Shown piece after piece: positions 21,801 to 35,535 of a DNA stretch of 64,000 nucleotides. How positions within the stretch are numbered: the first letter of the stretch is position 1; the number at the start of each line of letters is the position of its first letter. The DNA is from Apostichopus japonicus (lineage: Eukaryota; Echinodermata; Holothuroidea; Aspidochirotida; Stichopodidae). The stretch covers positions 21,493,984-21,557,983 of the forward strand of contig NC_092564.1 of the NCBI RefSeq assembly GCF_037975245.1, given 5' to 3'. Below the pieces are notes generated by a model that was given only the letters and a program-made list of their open reading frames with translations, was not told the DNA's origin and searched no databases. The position numbers were made by a program, and so were the translations under genes.

Positions 21801-24800
21801 GGTCACCAGAGGTCAAATTTTAAAAATCTCGTAAACACGTTATCTCAGGTGGGTAATGTCGGACCAACTTCATATTTGGTTAGCCGGATTACCGCCTACC
21901 CATTGTTTTCGATACAGGTCAACGTCATTTGGGGTCACCAGGGGTCACCAGGGGTCAAATTGTAAAAATCTCGTAAACACGATATCTCAGGTGGGTAATG
22001 TCGGACCAACTTCATATTTGGTTTGCCGGAGTACCGCTTACCCTTTGTTTTCGATGCAGGTCAAAGGTCATTTGGGGTCACCGGGGTCAAATTATAAAAA
22101 TCTCGTAAACACGATATGTCAGGTGGGTAATGTCGGACCAACTTCATATTTGGTGTGCCGGAGTACCGCCTACCCTTTGTTTTCGATACAGGTCAAAGGT
22201 CATTTGGGGTCACCAGGGGTCACCAGGGGTCACCAGAGGTCAAATTTTAAAAATCTCGTAAACACGATATCTCAGGTGGGTAATGTCGGACCAACTTCAT
22301 ATTTGGTTAGCCGGATTACCGCCTACCCATTGTTTCGATACAGGTCAAGGTCATTTGGGGTCACCAGGGGTCACCAGGGGTCAAATTGTAAAAATCTCGT
22401 AAACACGATATCTCAGGTGGTTAATGTCGGACCAACTTCATATTTGGTTTGCCGGAGTACCGCTTACCCTTTGTTTTCGATGCAGGTCAAAGGTCATTTG
22501 GGGTCACCGGGGTCAAATTATAAAAATCTCGTAAACACGATATGTCAGGTGGGTAATGTCGGACCAACTTCATATTTGGTTAGCCGGAGTACCGCTTACC
22601 CTTTGTTTTCGATACAGGTCAAAGGTCATTTGGGGTCACCAGGGGTCACCAGGGGTCATCAGGGGTCACCAGGGGTCAAATTGTAAAAATCTCGTAAACA
22701 CGATATCTCAGGTGGGTCATGTCGGACCAAATTCACATTTGGTTTGCCGGAGTACCGCTTACCCTTTGTTTTCGATGCAGGTCAAAGGTGATTTGGGGTC
22801 ACCGGGGTCAAATTATAAAATCTCGTAAATACGATATGTCAGGTGGGTAATGTCGGACCAACTTCATATTTGGTTTGCCGGAGTACCGCCTACCCTTTGT
22901 TTTCGATACAGGTCAAAGGTCATTTGGGGTCACAAGGGGTCACCAGGGGTCACCAGGGGTCAAATTTTAAAAATCTCGTAAACACGATATCTCAGGTGGG
23001 TAATGTCGGACCAAATTCATATTAGGTTTTCCGGAGTACCGCTTACCCTTTGTTTTCGATGCAGGTCAAAGGTCATTTGGGGTCACCGGGGTCAAATTAT
23101 AAAAATCTCGTAAATACGATATGTAAGGTGGGTAATATCGGACCAACTTCATATTTGGTTAGCCGGAGTACCGCCTACCCTTTGTTTTCGATACAGGTCA
23201 AAGGTCATTTGGGGTAACCAGGGGTCACCAGGGGTCACCAGGGGTCAAATTTTAAAAATCTCGTAAACACGATATCTCAGGTGGGTAATGTCGGACCAAA
23301 TTCACATTAGGTTTTCCGGAGTACCGCTTACCCTTTGTTTTCGATGCAGGTCAAAGGTCATTTGGGGTCACCGGGGTCAAATTATAAAAATCTTGTAAAC
23401 ACGATATCTCAGGTGGGTAATGTCGGACCAAATTCACATTTGGTTTGCCGGAGTACCGCTTACCTTTTGTTTTCGATGCAGGTCAAAGGTCATTTGGGGT
23501 CACCAGGGGTCACCAGGGGTCACCAGTGGTCACCAGGGGTCAAATTATAAAAATCTCGTGAACACGATATCTCAGGTGGGTAATGTCGGACCAAATTCAC
23601 ATTTGGTTTGCCGGAGTACCGCTTACCCTTTGTTTTCGATGCAGGTCAAAGGTCATTTGGGGTCACCGGGGTCAAATTATAAAAATCTCGTAAACACGAT
23701 ATCTCAGGTGGGTAATGTCGGACCAACTTCATATTTGGTTTGCCGGAGTACCGCCTACCCTTTGTTTTCGATACAGGTCAAAGGTCATTTGGGGTCACCA
23801 GGGGTCACCAGGGGTCACCAGGGGTCAAATTGTAAGAATCTCGTAAACTCGATATTTCAGGTGGGTAATGTCGGACCAACTTCATATTTGGTTTTTCGAT
23901 GCAGGTCAAAGGTCATTTGGGGTCACCGGGGTCAAATGATAAAAATCTCGTAACACGATATATCAGGTGGGTAATGTCGGACCAACTTCATATTTGGTTA
24001 GCCGGAGTACCGCCTACCCTTTGTTTTCGATACAGGTCAAAGGTCATTTGGGGTCACCAGGGGTCACCAGGGGTCACCAGGGGTCACCAGGGTTCACCAG
24101 GGGTCAAATTTTAAAAATCTCGTAAACACGATATCTCAGGTGGGTATGTCGGACCAAATTCATATTTGGTTTTCCAGAGTACCGCTTACCCTTTGTTTTC
24201 GATGCAGGTCAAAGGTCATTTGCGGTCACCAGGGGTCACCAGGGGTCAAATTGTAAAAATCTAGTAAACACGATATCTCAGGTGGGTAATGTGGAACCAA
24301 TTTCATATTTGGTGTGCCGGAATACCGCTTACCTTTTGTTTTCGATGCAGTTCAAAGGTCATTTGGAGTCACCAGGGGTCACCAGGGGTCACCAGGGGTC
24401 AAATTTAAAAATCTCGTAAACACGATATCTCAGGTGGGTAATGTCGGACCAAATTCACATTTGGTTTGCCGGAGTACCGCTTACCCTTTGTTTTCGATGC
24501 AGGTCAAAGGTCATTTGTGGTCACCGGGGTCAAATTATAAAAATCTCGTAAACACAATATGTCAGGTGGGTTATGTCGGACCAACTTCATATATGGTTAG
24601 CCGGAGTACCGCCTACCCTTTGTTTTCGATACAGGTCAAAGGTCATTTGGGGTCACCGGGGTCAAATTATAAAAATCTCGTAAACACGATATCTCAGGTG
24701 GGTAATGTCGGACCAACTTCATATTTGGTTAGCCGGAGTACCGCCTATCCTTTCTTTTCGATACAGATCAAAGGTCATTTGGGGTCATTTGGGGTCACCG

Positions 24801-25570
24801 GGGTCAAATTATAAAAATCTCGTAAACACGATATGTCAGGTGGGTAATGTCGGACCAACTTCATATTTGGTTAGCCGGAGTACCGCCTACCCTTTGTTTT
24901 CGATACAGGTCAAAGGTCATTTGGGGTCACCAGGGGTCACCAGGGGTCACCAGGGGTCACCAGGGGTCACCAGGGGTCACCAGAGGTCAAATTTTAAAAA
25001 TCTCGTAAACACGATATCTCAGGTGGGTAATGTCGGACCAACTTCATATTTGGTTAGCCGGGTTACCGCCTACCCTTTGTTTTCGATACAGGTCAAAGGT
25101 CATTTGGGGTCACCAGGGGTCACCAGGGGTCACCAGGGGTCAAATTGTAAGAATCTCGTAAACTCGATATTTCAGGTGGGTAATGTCGGACCAACTTCAT
25201 ATTTGGTTTTTCGATGCAGGTCAAAGGTCATTTGGGGTCACCGGGGTCAAATGATAAAAATCTCGTAAACACGATATATCAGGTGGGTAATGTCGGACCA
25301 ACTTCATATTTGGTTAGCCGGAGTACCGCCTACCCTTTGTTTTCGATACAGGTCAAAGGTCATTTGGGGTCACCAGGGGTCACCAGGGGTCACCAGGGGT
25401 CACCAGGGTTCACCAGGGGTCAAATTGTAAAAATCTAGTAAACACGATATCTCAGGTGGGTAATGTGGAACCAATTTCATATTTGGTGTGCCGGAATACC
25501 GCTTACCTTTTGTTTTCGATGCAGTTCAAAGGTCATTTGGAGTCACCAGGGGTCACCAGGGGTCACCAGG
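18816..25570. repeat. About 6.6-kb higher-order block, copy 2
   Basis: Tandem partner of 12220-18815 with a few whole-monomer gains and losses. One is an insertion of roughly 426 bp around 22.0-22.4 kb, which repeats the local E-type and A-type monomer group. The right edge is blurred near 25420-25570, where the register shifts. Confidence 0.82.
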
Positions 25571-25587
25571 GGTCAAATTTTAAAAAT
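21401..25587. repeat. About 4.18-kb higher-order unit, copy 1
   Basis: Starts at an E-type monomer. The same succession (E, then the cagttgggt monomer, D and 107-bp landmarks, F) restarts at 25588 and 29767, spacings of 4187 and 4179. Within the unit, individual offsets vary from about 4036 to 4634 because some monomers were gained or lost. Confidence 0.8.
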
Positions 25588-28500
25588 CTCGTAAACACGA
25601 TATCTCAGGTGGGTAATGTCGGACCAGCTTCATATTTGGTTAGCCGGATTACCGCCTACCCATTGTTTTCGATACAGGTCAAGGTCATTTGGGGTCACCA
25701 GGGGTCACCAGGGGTCAAATTATAAAAATCTCGTAAACACGATATGTCAGTTGGGTAATGTCGGACCAAATTCACATTTGGTTAGCCGGAGTACCGCCTA
25801 CCATTTGTTTTCGATACAGGTCAAAGGTCATTTGGGGTCACCGGGGTCAAATTATAAAAATCTCGTAAACACGATATGTCAGGTGGGTAATGTCGGACCA
25901 ACTTCATATTTGGTTAGCGGGAGTACCGCCTACCCTTTGTTTTCGATACAGGTCAAAGGTCATTTGGGGTCACCGGGGTCAAATTATAAAAATCTCGTAA
26001 ACACGATATGTCAGGTGGGTTATGTCGGACCAACTTCATATTTGGTTAGCCGGAGTACCGCCTACCCTTTGTTTTCGATACAGGTCAAAGGTCATTTGGG
26101 GTCACCAGGGGTCACCAGGGGTCACCAGGGGTCACCAGGGGTCACCAGGGGTCACCAGGGGTCAAATTATAAAAATCTCGTAAACACGATATGTCAGTTG
26201 GGTAATGTCGGACCAAATTCACATTTGGTTAGCCGGAGTACCGCCTACCATTTGTTTTCGATACAGGTCAAAGGTCATTTGGGGTCACCGGGGTCAAATT
26301 ATAAAAATCTCGTAAACACGATATGTCAGGTGGGTAATGTCGGACCAACTTCATATTTGGTTAGCCGGAGTACCGCCTACCCTTTGTTTTCGATACAGGT
26401 CAAAGGTCATTTGGGGTCACCAGGGGTCACCAGGGGTCACCAGAGGTCAAATTTTAAAAATCTCGTAAACACGTTATCTCAGGTGGGTAATGTCGGACCA
26501 ACTTCATATTTGGTTAGCCGGATTACCGCCTACCCATTGTTTTCGATACAGGTCAACGTCATTTGGGGTCACCAGGGGTCACCAGGGGTCAAATTGTAAA
26601 AATCTCGTAAACACGATATCTCAGGTGGGTAATGTCGGACCAACTTCATATTTGGTTTGCCGGAGTACCGCTTACCCTTTGTTTTCGATGCAGGTCAAAG
26701 GTCATTTGGGGTCACCGGGGTCAAATTATAAAAATCTCGTAAACACGATATGTCAGGTGGGTAATGTCGGACCAACTTCATATTTGGTTAGCCGGAGTAC
26801 CGCCTACCCTTTGTTTTCGATACAGGTCAAAGGTCATTTGGGGTCACCAGGGGTCACCAGGGGTCACCAGGGGTCAAATTTTAAAAATCTCGTAAACACG
26901 ATATCTCAGGTGGGTAATGTCGGACCAACTTCATATTTGGTTAGCCGGATTACCGCCTACCCATTGTTTCGATACAGGTCAAGGTCATTTGGGGTCACCA
27001 GGGGTCACCAGGGGTCAAATTGTAAAAATCTCGTAAACACGATATCTCAGGTGGTTAATGTCGGACCAACTTCAAATTTGGTTTGCCGGAGTACCGCTTA
27101 CCCTTTGTTTTCGATGCAGGTCAAAGGTCATTTGGGGTCACCGGGGTCAAATTATAAAAATCTCGTAAACACGATATATCAGGTGGGTAATGTCGGACCA
27201 ACTTCATATTTGGTTAGCCGGAGTACCGCTTACCCTTTGTTTTCGATACAGGTCAAAGGTCATTTGGGGTCACCAGGGGTCACCAGGGGTCATCAGGGGT
27301 CACCAGGGGTCAAATTTTAAAAATCTCGTAAACACGATATCTCAGGTGGGTCATGTCGGACCAAATTCACATTTGGTTTGCCGGAGTACCGCTTACCCTT
27401 TGTTTTCGATGCAGGTCAAAGGTGATTTGGGGTCACCGGGGTCAAATTATAAAATCTCGTAAATACGATATGTCAGGTGGGTAATGTCGGACCAACTTCA
27501 TATTTGGTTTGCCGGAGTACCGCCTACCCTTTGTTTTCGATACAGGTCAAAGGTCATTTGGGGTCACCAGGGGTCACCAGGGGTCACCAGGGGTCAAATT
27601 TTAAAAATCTCGTAAACACGATATCTCAGGTGGGTAATGTCGGACCAAATTCATATTAGGTTTTCCGGAGTACCGCTTACCCTTTGTTTTCGATGCAGGT
27701 CAAAGGTCATTTGGGGTCACCGGGGTCAAATTATAAAAATCTCGTAAATACGATATGTAAGGTGGGTAATATCGGACCAACTTCATATTTGGTTAACCGG
27801 AGTACCGCCTACCCTTTGTTTTCGATACAGGTCAAAGGTCATTTGGGGTAACCAGGGGTCACCAGGGGTCACCAGGGGTCACCAGGGGTCAAATTTTAAA
27901 AATCTCGTAAACTCGATATTTCAGGTGGGTAATGTCGGACCAACTTCATATTTGGTTTTTCGATGCAGGTCAAAGGTCATTTGGGGTCACCGGGGTCAAA
28001 TGATAAAAATCTCGTAAACACGATATATCAGGTGGGTAATGTCGGACCAACTTCATATTTGGTTAGCCGGAGTACCGCCTACCCTTTGTTTTCGATACAG
28101 GTCAAAGGTCATTTGGGGTCACCAGGGGTCACCAGGGGTCACCAGGGTTCACCAGGGGTCAAATTTTAAAAATCTCGTAAACACGATATCTCAGGTGGGT
28201 ATGTCGGACCAAATTCATATTTGGTTTTCCAGAGTACCGCTTACCCTTTGTTTTCGATGCAGGTCAAAGGTCATTTGCGGTCACCAGGGGTCAAATTGTA
28301 AAAACCTAGTAAACACGATATCTCAGGTGGGTAATGTGGAACCAATTTCATATTTGGTGTGCCGGAATACCGCTTACCTTTTGTTTTCGATGCAGTTCAA
28401 AGGTCATTTGGAGTCACCAGGGGTCACCAGGGGTCACCAGGGGTCAAATTTTAAAAATCTCGTAAACACGATATCTCAGGTGGGTAATGTCGGACCAAAT

Positions 28501-29766
28501 TCACATTTGGTTTGCCGGAGTACCGCTTACCCTTTGTTTTCGATGCAGGTCAAAGGTCATTTGTGGTCACCGGGGTCAAATTATAAAAATCTCGTAAACA
28601 CAATATGTCAGGTGGGTTATGTCTTACCAACTTCATATATGGTTAGCCGGAGTACCGCCTACCCTTTGTTTTCGATACAGGTCAAAGGTCATTTGGGGTC
28701 ACCGGGGTCAAATTATAAAAATCTCGTAAACACGATATCTCAGGTGGGTAATGTCGGACCAACTTCATATTTGGTTAGCCGGAGTACCGCCTATCCTTTC
28801 TTTTCGATACAGATCAAAGGTCATTTGGGGTCATTTGGGGTCACCGGGGTCAAATTATAAAAATCTCGTAAACACGATATGTCAGGTGGGTAATGTCGGA
28901 CCAACTTCATATTTGGTTAGCCGGAGTACCGCCTACCCTTTGTTTTCGATACAGGTCAAAGGTCATTTGGGGTCACCAGGGGTCACCAGGGGTCACCAGG
29001 GGTCACCAGGGGTCACCAGAGGTCAAATTTTAAAAATCTCGTAAACACGATATCTCAGGTGGGTAATGTCGGACCAACTTCATATTTGGTTAGCCGGATT
29101 ACCGCCTACCCTTTGTTTTCGATACAGGTCAAAGGTCATTTGGGGTCACCAGGGGTCACCAGGGGTCACCAGGGGTCAAATTGTAAGAATCTCGTAAACT
29201 CGATATTTCAGGTGGGTAATGTCGGACCAACTTCATATTTGGTTTTTCGATGCAGGTCAAAGGTCATTTGGGGTCACCGGGGTCAAATGATAAAAATCTC
29301 GTAAACACGATATATCAGGTGGGTAATGTCGGACCAACTTCATATTTGGTTAGCCGGAGTACCGCCTACCCTTTGTTTTCGATACAGGTCAAAGGTCATT
29401 TGGGGTCACCAGGGGTCACCAGGGGTCACCAGGGGTCACCAGGGTTCACCAGGGGTCAAATTTTAAAAATCTCGTAAACACGATATCTCAGGTGGGTAAT
29501 GTCGGACCAAATTCATATTTGGTTTTCCAGAGTACCGCTTACCCTTTGTTTTCGATGCAGGTCAAAGGTCATTTGCGGTCACCATGGGTCACCAGGGGTC
29601 AAATTGTAAAAATCTAGTAAACACGATATCTCAGGTGGGTAATGTGGAACCAATTTCATATTTGGTGTGCCGGAATACCGCTTACCTTTTGTTTTCGATG
29701 CAGTTCAAAGGTCATTTGGAGTCACCAGGGGTCACCAGGGGTCACCAGGGGTCAAATTTTAAAAAT
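25588..29766. repeat. About 4.18-kb higher-order unit, copy 2
   Basis: Partner of 21401-25587. It contains extra monomers near 25.95-26.16 kb and lacks one segment around 27.9 kb, where the copy passes directly from a four-tract monomer into the 107-bp monomer. Confidence 0.8.
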
Positions 29767-31520
29767 CTCGTAAACACGATATCTCAGGTGGGTAATGTCG
29801 GACCAACTTCATATTTGGTTAGCCGGATTACCGCCTACCCATTGTTTTCGATACAGGTCAAGGTCATTTGGGGTCACCAGGGGTCACCAGGGGTCAAATT
29901 ATAAAAATCTCGTAAACACGATATGTCAGTTGGGTAATGTCGGACCAAATTCACATTTGGTTAGCCGGAGTACCGCCTACCATTTGTTTTCGATACAGGT
30001 CAAAGGTCATTTGGGGTCACCGGGGTCAAATTATAAAAATCTCGTAAACACGATATGTCAGGTGGGTAATGTCGGACCAACTTCATATTTGGTTAGCCGG
30101 AGTACCGCCTACCCTTTGTTTTCGATACAGGTCAAAGGTCATTTGGGGTCACCAGGGGTCACCAGGGGTCACCAGAGGTCAAATTTTAAAAATCTCGTAA
30201 ACACGTTATCTCAGGTGGGTAATGTCGGACCAACTTCATATTTGGTTAGCCGGATTACCGCCTACCCATTGTTTTCGATACAGGTCAAGGTCATTTGGGG
30301 TCACCAGGGGTCACCAGGGGTCAAATTGTAAAAATCTCGTAAACACGATATCTCAGGTGGGTAATGTCGGACCAACTTCATATTTGGTTTGCCGGAGTAC
30401 CGCTTACCCTTTGTTTTCGATGCAGGTCAAAGGTCATTTGGGGTCACCGGGGTCAAATTATAAAAATCTCGTAAACACGATATGTCAGGTGGGTAATGTC
30501 GGACCAACTTCATATTTGGTTAGCCGGAGTACCGCCTACCCTTTGTTTTCGATACAGGTCAAAGGTCATTTGGGGTCACCAGGGGTCACCAGGGGTCACC
30601 AGAGGTCAAATTTTAAAAATCTCGTAAACACGATATCTCAGGTGGGTAATGTCGGACCAACTTCATATTTGGTTAGCCGGATTACCGCCTACCCATTGTT
30701 TTCGATACAGGTCAAGGTCATTTGGGGTCACCAGGGGTCACCAGGGGTCAAATTGTAAAAATCTCGTAAACACGATATCTCAGGTGGTTAATGTCGGACC
30801 AACTTCATATTTGGTTTGCCGGAGTACCGCTTACCCTTTGTTTTCGATGCAGGTCAAAGGTCATTTGGGGTCACCGGGGTCAAATTATAAAAATCTCGTA
30901 AACACGATATCTCAGGTGGGTAATGTCGGACCAACTTCATATTTGGTTAGCCGGAGTACCGCTTACCCTTTGTTTTCGATACAGGTCAAAGGTCATTTGG
31001 GGTCACCAGGGGTCACCAGGGGTCATCAGGGGTCACCAGGGGTCAAATTGTAAAAATCTCGTAAACACGATATCTCAGGTGGGTCATGTCGGACCAAATT
31101 CACATTTGGTTTGCCGGAGTACCGCTTACCCTTTGTTTTCGATGCAGGTCAAAGGTCATTTGGGGTCACCGGGGTCAAATTATAAAATCTCGTAAATACG
31201 ATATGTCAGGTGGGTAATGTCGGACCAACTTCATATTTGGTTTGCCGGAGTACCGCCTACCCTTTGTTTTCGATACAGGTCAAAGGGGTCACCAGGGGTC
31301 ACCAGGGGTCAAATTTTAAAAATCTCGTAAACACGATATCTCAGGTGGGTAATGTCGGACCAAATTCATATTAGGTTTTCCGGAGTACCGCTTACCCTTT
31401 GTTTTCGATGCAGGTCAAAGGTCATTTGGGGTCACCGGGGTCAAATTATAAAAATCTCGTAAATACGATATGTAAGGTGGGTAATATCGGACCAACTTCA
31501 TATTTGGTTAGCCGGAGTAC
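29767..31520. repeat. About 4.18-kb higher-order unit, partial copy 3
   Basis: Follows the two preceding units until about 31.5 kb, then jumps to the F-type segment that in copy 2 lies near 28.8 kb. An 8-bp loss at 31286 (caaaggggtcacc in place of caaaggtcatttggggtcacc) is private to this copy. Confidence 0.72.
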
Positions 31521-34355
31521 CGCCTACCCTTTCTTTTCGATACAGATCAAAGGTCATTTGGGGTCATTTGGGGTCACCGGGGTCAAATTATAAAAATCTC
31601 GTAAACACGATATGTCAGGTGGGTAATGTCGGACCAACTTCATATTTGGTTAGCCGGAGTACCGCCTACCCTTTGTTTTCGATACAGGTCAAAGGTCATT
31701 TGGGGTCACCAGGGGTCACCAGGGGTCACCAGGGGTCACCAGGGGTCACCAGGGGTCACCAGGGGTCACCAGAGGTCAAATTTTAAAAATCTCGTAAACA
31801 CTATATCTCAGGTGGGTAATGTCGGACCAACTTCATATTTGGTTAGCCGGATTACCGCCTACCCTTTGTTTTCGATACAGGTCAAAGGTCATTTGGGGTC
31901 ACCAGGGGTCACCAGGGGTCACCAGGGGTCAAATTGTAAGAATCTCGTAAACTCGATATTTCAGGTGGGTAATGTCGGACCAACTTCATATTTGGTTTTT
32001 CGATGCAGGTCAAAGGTCATTTGGGGTCACCGGGGTCAAATGATAAAAATCTCGTAAACACGATATATCAGGTGGGTAATGTCGGACCAACTTCATATTT
32101 GGTTAGCCGGAGTACCGCCTACCCTTTGTTTTCGATACAGGTCAAAGGTCATTTGGGGTCACCAGGGGTCACCAGGGGTCACCAGGGGTCACCAGGGTTC
32201 ACCAGGGGTCAAATTTTAAAAATCTCGTAAACACGATATCTCAGGTGGGTAATGTCGGACCAAATTCATATTTGGTTTTCCAGAGTACCGCTTACCCTTT
32301 GTTTTCGATGCAGGTCAAAGGTCATTTGCGGTCACCATGGGTCACCAGGGGTCAAATTGTAAAAATCTAGTAAACACGATATCTCAGGTGGGTAATGTGG
32401 AACCAATTTCATATTTGGTGTGCCGGAATACCGCTTACCTTTTGTTTTCGATGCAGTTCAAAGGTCATTTGGAGTCACCAGCGGTCACCAGGGGTCACCA
32501 GGGGTCAAATTTTAAAAATCTCGTAAACACGATATCTCAGGTGGGTAATGTCGGACCAAATTCACATTTGGTTTGCCGGAGTACCGCTTACCCTTTGTTT
32601 TCGATGCAGGTCAAAGGTCATTTGTGGTCACCGGGGTCAAATTATAAAAATCTCGTAAACACGATATGTCAGGTGGGTTATGTCGGACCAACTTCATATA
32701 TGGTTAGCCGGAGTACCGCCTACCCTTTGTTTTCGATACAGGTCACAGGTCATTTGGGGTCACCAGGGGTCACCAGGGGTCAAATTGTAAAAATCTCGTA
32801 AACACGATATCTCAGGTGGGTCATGTCGGACCAAATTCACATTTGGTTTGCCGGAGTACCGCTTACCCTTTGTTTTCGATGCAGGTCAAAGGTGATTTGG
32901 GGTCACCGGGGTCAAATTATAAAATCTCGTAAATACGATATGTCAGGTGGGTAATGTCGGACCAACTTCATATTTGGTTTGCCGGAGTACCGCCTACCCT
33001 TTGTTTTCGATACAGGTCAAAGGTCATTTGGGGTCACCAGGGGTCACCAGGGGTCACCAGGGGTCAAATTTTAAAAATCTCGTAAACACGATATCTCAGG
33101 TGGGTAATGTCGGACCAAATTCATATTAGGTTTTCCGGAGTACCGCTTACCCTTTGTTTTCGATGCAGGTCAAAGGTCATTTGGGGTCACCGGGGTCAAA
33201 TTATAAAAATCTCGTAAATACGATATGTAAGGTGGGTAATATCGGACCAACTTCATATTTGGTTAGCCGGAGTACCGCCTACCCTTTGTTTTCGATACAG
33301 GTCAAAGGTCATTTGGGGTAACCAGGGGTCACCAGGGGTCACCAGGGGTCAAATTTTAAAAATCTCGTAAACACGATATCTCAGGTGGGTAATGTCGGAC
33401 CAAACTCACATTAGGTTTTCCGGAGTACCGCTTACCCTTTGTTTTCGATGCAGGTCAAAGGTCATTTGGGGTCACCGGGGTCAAATTATAAAAATCTTGT
33501 AAACACGATATCTCAGGTGGGTAATGTCGGACCAAATTCACATTTGGTTTGCCGGAGTACCGCTTACCTTTTGTTTTCGATGCAGGTCAAAGGTCATTTG
33601 GGGTCACCAGGGGTCACCAGGGGTCACCAGTGGTCACCAGGGGTCAAATTATAAAAATCTCGTGAACACGATATCTCAGGTGGGTAATGTCGGACCAAAT
33701 TCACATTTGGTTTGCCGGAGTACCGCTTACCCTTTGTTTTCGATGCAGGTCAAAGGTCATTTGGGGTCACCGGGGTCAAATTATAAAAATCTCGTAAACA
33801 CGATATCTCAGGTGGGTAATGTCGGACCAACTTCATATTTGGTTTGCCGGAGTACCGCCTACCCTTTGTTTTCGATACAGGTCAAAGGTCATTTGGGGTC
33901 ACCAGGGGTCACCAGGGGTCACCAGGGGTCAAATTGTAAGAATCTCGTAAACTCGATATTTCAGGTGGGTAATGTCGGACCAACTTCATATTTGGTTTTT
34001 CGATGCAGGTCAAAGGTCATTTGGGGTCACCGGGGTCAAATGATAAAAATCTCGTAAACACGATATATCAGGTGGGTAATGTCGGACCAACTTCATATTT
34101 GGTTAGCCGGAGTACCGCCTACCCTTTGTTTTCGATACAGGTCAAAGGTCATTTGGGGTCACCAGGGGTCACCAGGGGTCACCAGGGTTCACCAGGGGTC
34201 AAATTTTAAAAATCTCGTAAACACGATATCTCAGGTGGGTATGTCGGACCAAATTCATATTTGGTTTTCCAGAGTACCGCTTACCCTTTGTTTTCGATGC
34301 AGGTCAAAGGTCATTTGCGGTCACCACGGGTCACCAGGGGTCAAATTGTAAAAAT
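31521..34355. repeat. Mosaic segment built from earlier units
   Basis: No new monomer type appears. 31.55-32.5 kb follows 28.8-29.75 kb (offset near 2753), 32.8-33.4 kb follows 27.35-27.9 kb (offset 5470), and 33.4-34.2 kb follows 23.3-24.1 kb (offset 10104). This is what repeated unequal exchange between different registers would leave. Confidence 0.7.
31702..31765 (+). repeat. (ggggtcacca)n tract, seven GGGG runs
   Basis: Seven runs followed by ccagaggtcaaa, the common B-type end in which the last run is interrupted (gagg). Confidence 0.75.
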
Positions 34356-34945
34356 CTAGTAAACACAATATCTCAGGTGGGTAATGTGGAACCAATTTCA
34401 TATTTGGTGTGCCGGAATACCGCTTACCTTTTGTTTTCGATGCAGTTCAAAGGTCATTTGGAGTCACCAGGGGTCACCAGGGGTCACCAGGGGTCAAATT
34501 TTAAAAATCTCGTAAACACGATATCTCAGGTGGGTAATGTCGGACCAAATTCACATTTGGTTTGCCGGAGTACCGCTTACCCTTTGTTTTCGATGCAGGT
34601 CAAAGGTCATTTGTGGTCACCGGGGTCAAATTATAAAAATCTCGTAAACACGATATGTCAGGTGGGTTATGTCGGACCAACTTCATATATGGTTAGCCGG
34701 AGTACCGCCTACCCTTTGTTTTCGATACAGGTCAAAGGTCATTTGGGGTCACCGGGGTCAAATTATAAAAATCTCGTAAACACGATATGTCAGGTGGGTA
34801 ATGTCGGACCAACTTCATATTTGGTTAGCCGGAGTACCGCCTACCCTTTGTTTTCGATACAGGTCAAAGGTCATTTGGGGTCACCAGGGGTCACCAGGGG
34901 TCACCAGGGGTCACCAGGGGTCACCAGAGGTCAAATTTTAAAAAT
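34356..34945. repeat. 590-bp tandem duplication, copy 1
   Basis: Begins with the D-type ctagtaaacacaatatc at 34356, which recurs at 34946. Both copies carry the same four-monomer succession (D, A with tttgtggtcacc, tatatggtt type, long-tract B). The copies differ by a few bases, such as gtgtgccgg here against gttagccgg at 34997. Confidence 0.9.
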
Positions 34946-35535
34946 CTAGTAAACACAATATCTCAGGTGGGTAATGTGGAACCAATTTCATATTTGGTTA
35001 GCCGGAATACCGCTTACCTTTTGTTTTCGATGCAGTTCAAAGGTCATTTGGAGTCACCAGGGGTCACCAGGGGTCACCAGGGGTCAAATTTTAAAAATCT
35101 CGTAAACACGATATCTCAGGTGGGTAATGTCGGACCAAATTCACATTTGGTTTGCCGGAGTACCGCTTACCCTTTGTTTTCGATGCAGGTCAAAGGTCAT
35201 TTGTGGTCACCGGGGTCAAATTATAAAAATCTCGTAAACACGATATGTCAGGTGGGTTATGTCGGACCAACTTCATATATGGTTAGCCGGAGTACCGCCT
35301 ACCCTTTGTTTTCGATACAGGTCAAAGGTCATTTGGGGTCACCGGGGTCAAATTATAAAAATCTCGTAAACACGATATGTCAGGTGGGTAATGTCGGACC
35401 AACTTCATATTTGGTTAGCCGGAGTAAAGCCTACCCTTTGTTTTCGATACAGGTCAAAGGTCATTTGGGGTCACCAGGGGTCACCAGGGGTCACCAGGGG
35501 TCACCAGGGGTCACCAGAGGTCAAATTTTAAAAAT
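34946..35535. repeat. 590-bp tandem duplication, copy 2
   Basis: Direct partner of 34356-34945. Its D monomer has lost the gtgtgcc mark in favour of gttagcc, the base pattern of a neighbouring B monomer, which suggests the breakpoint or a small conversion lies inside this monomer. Confidence 0.9.
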
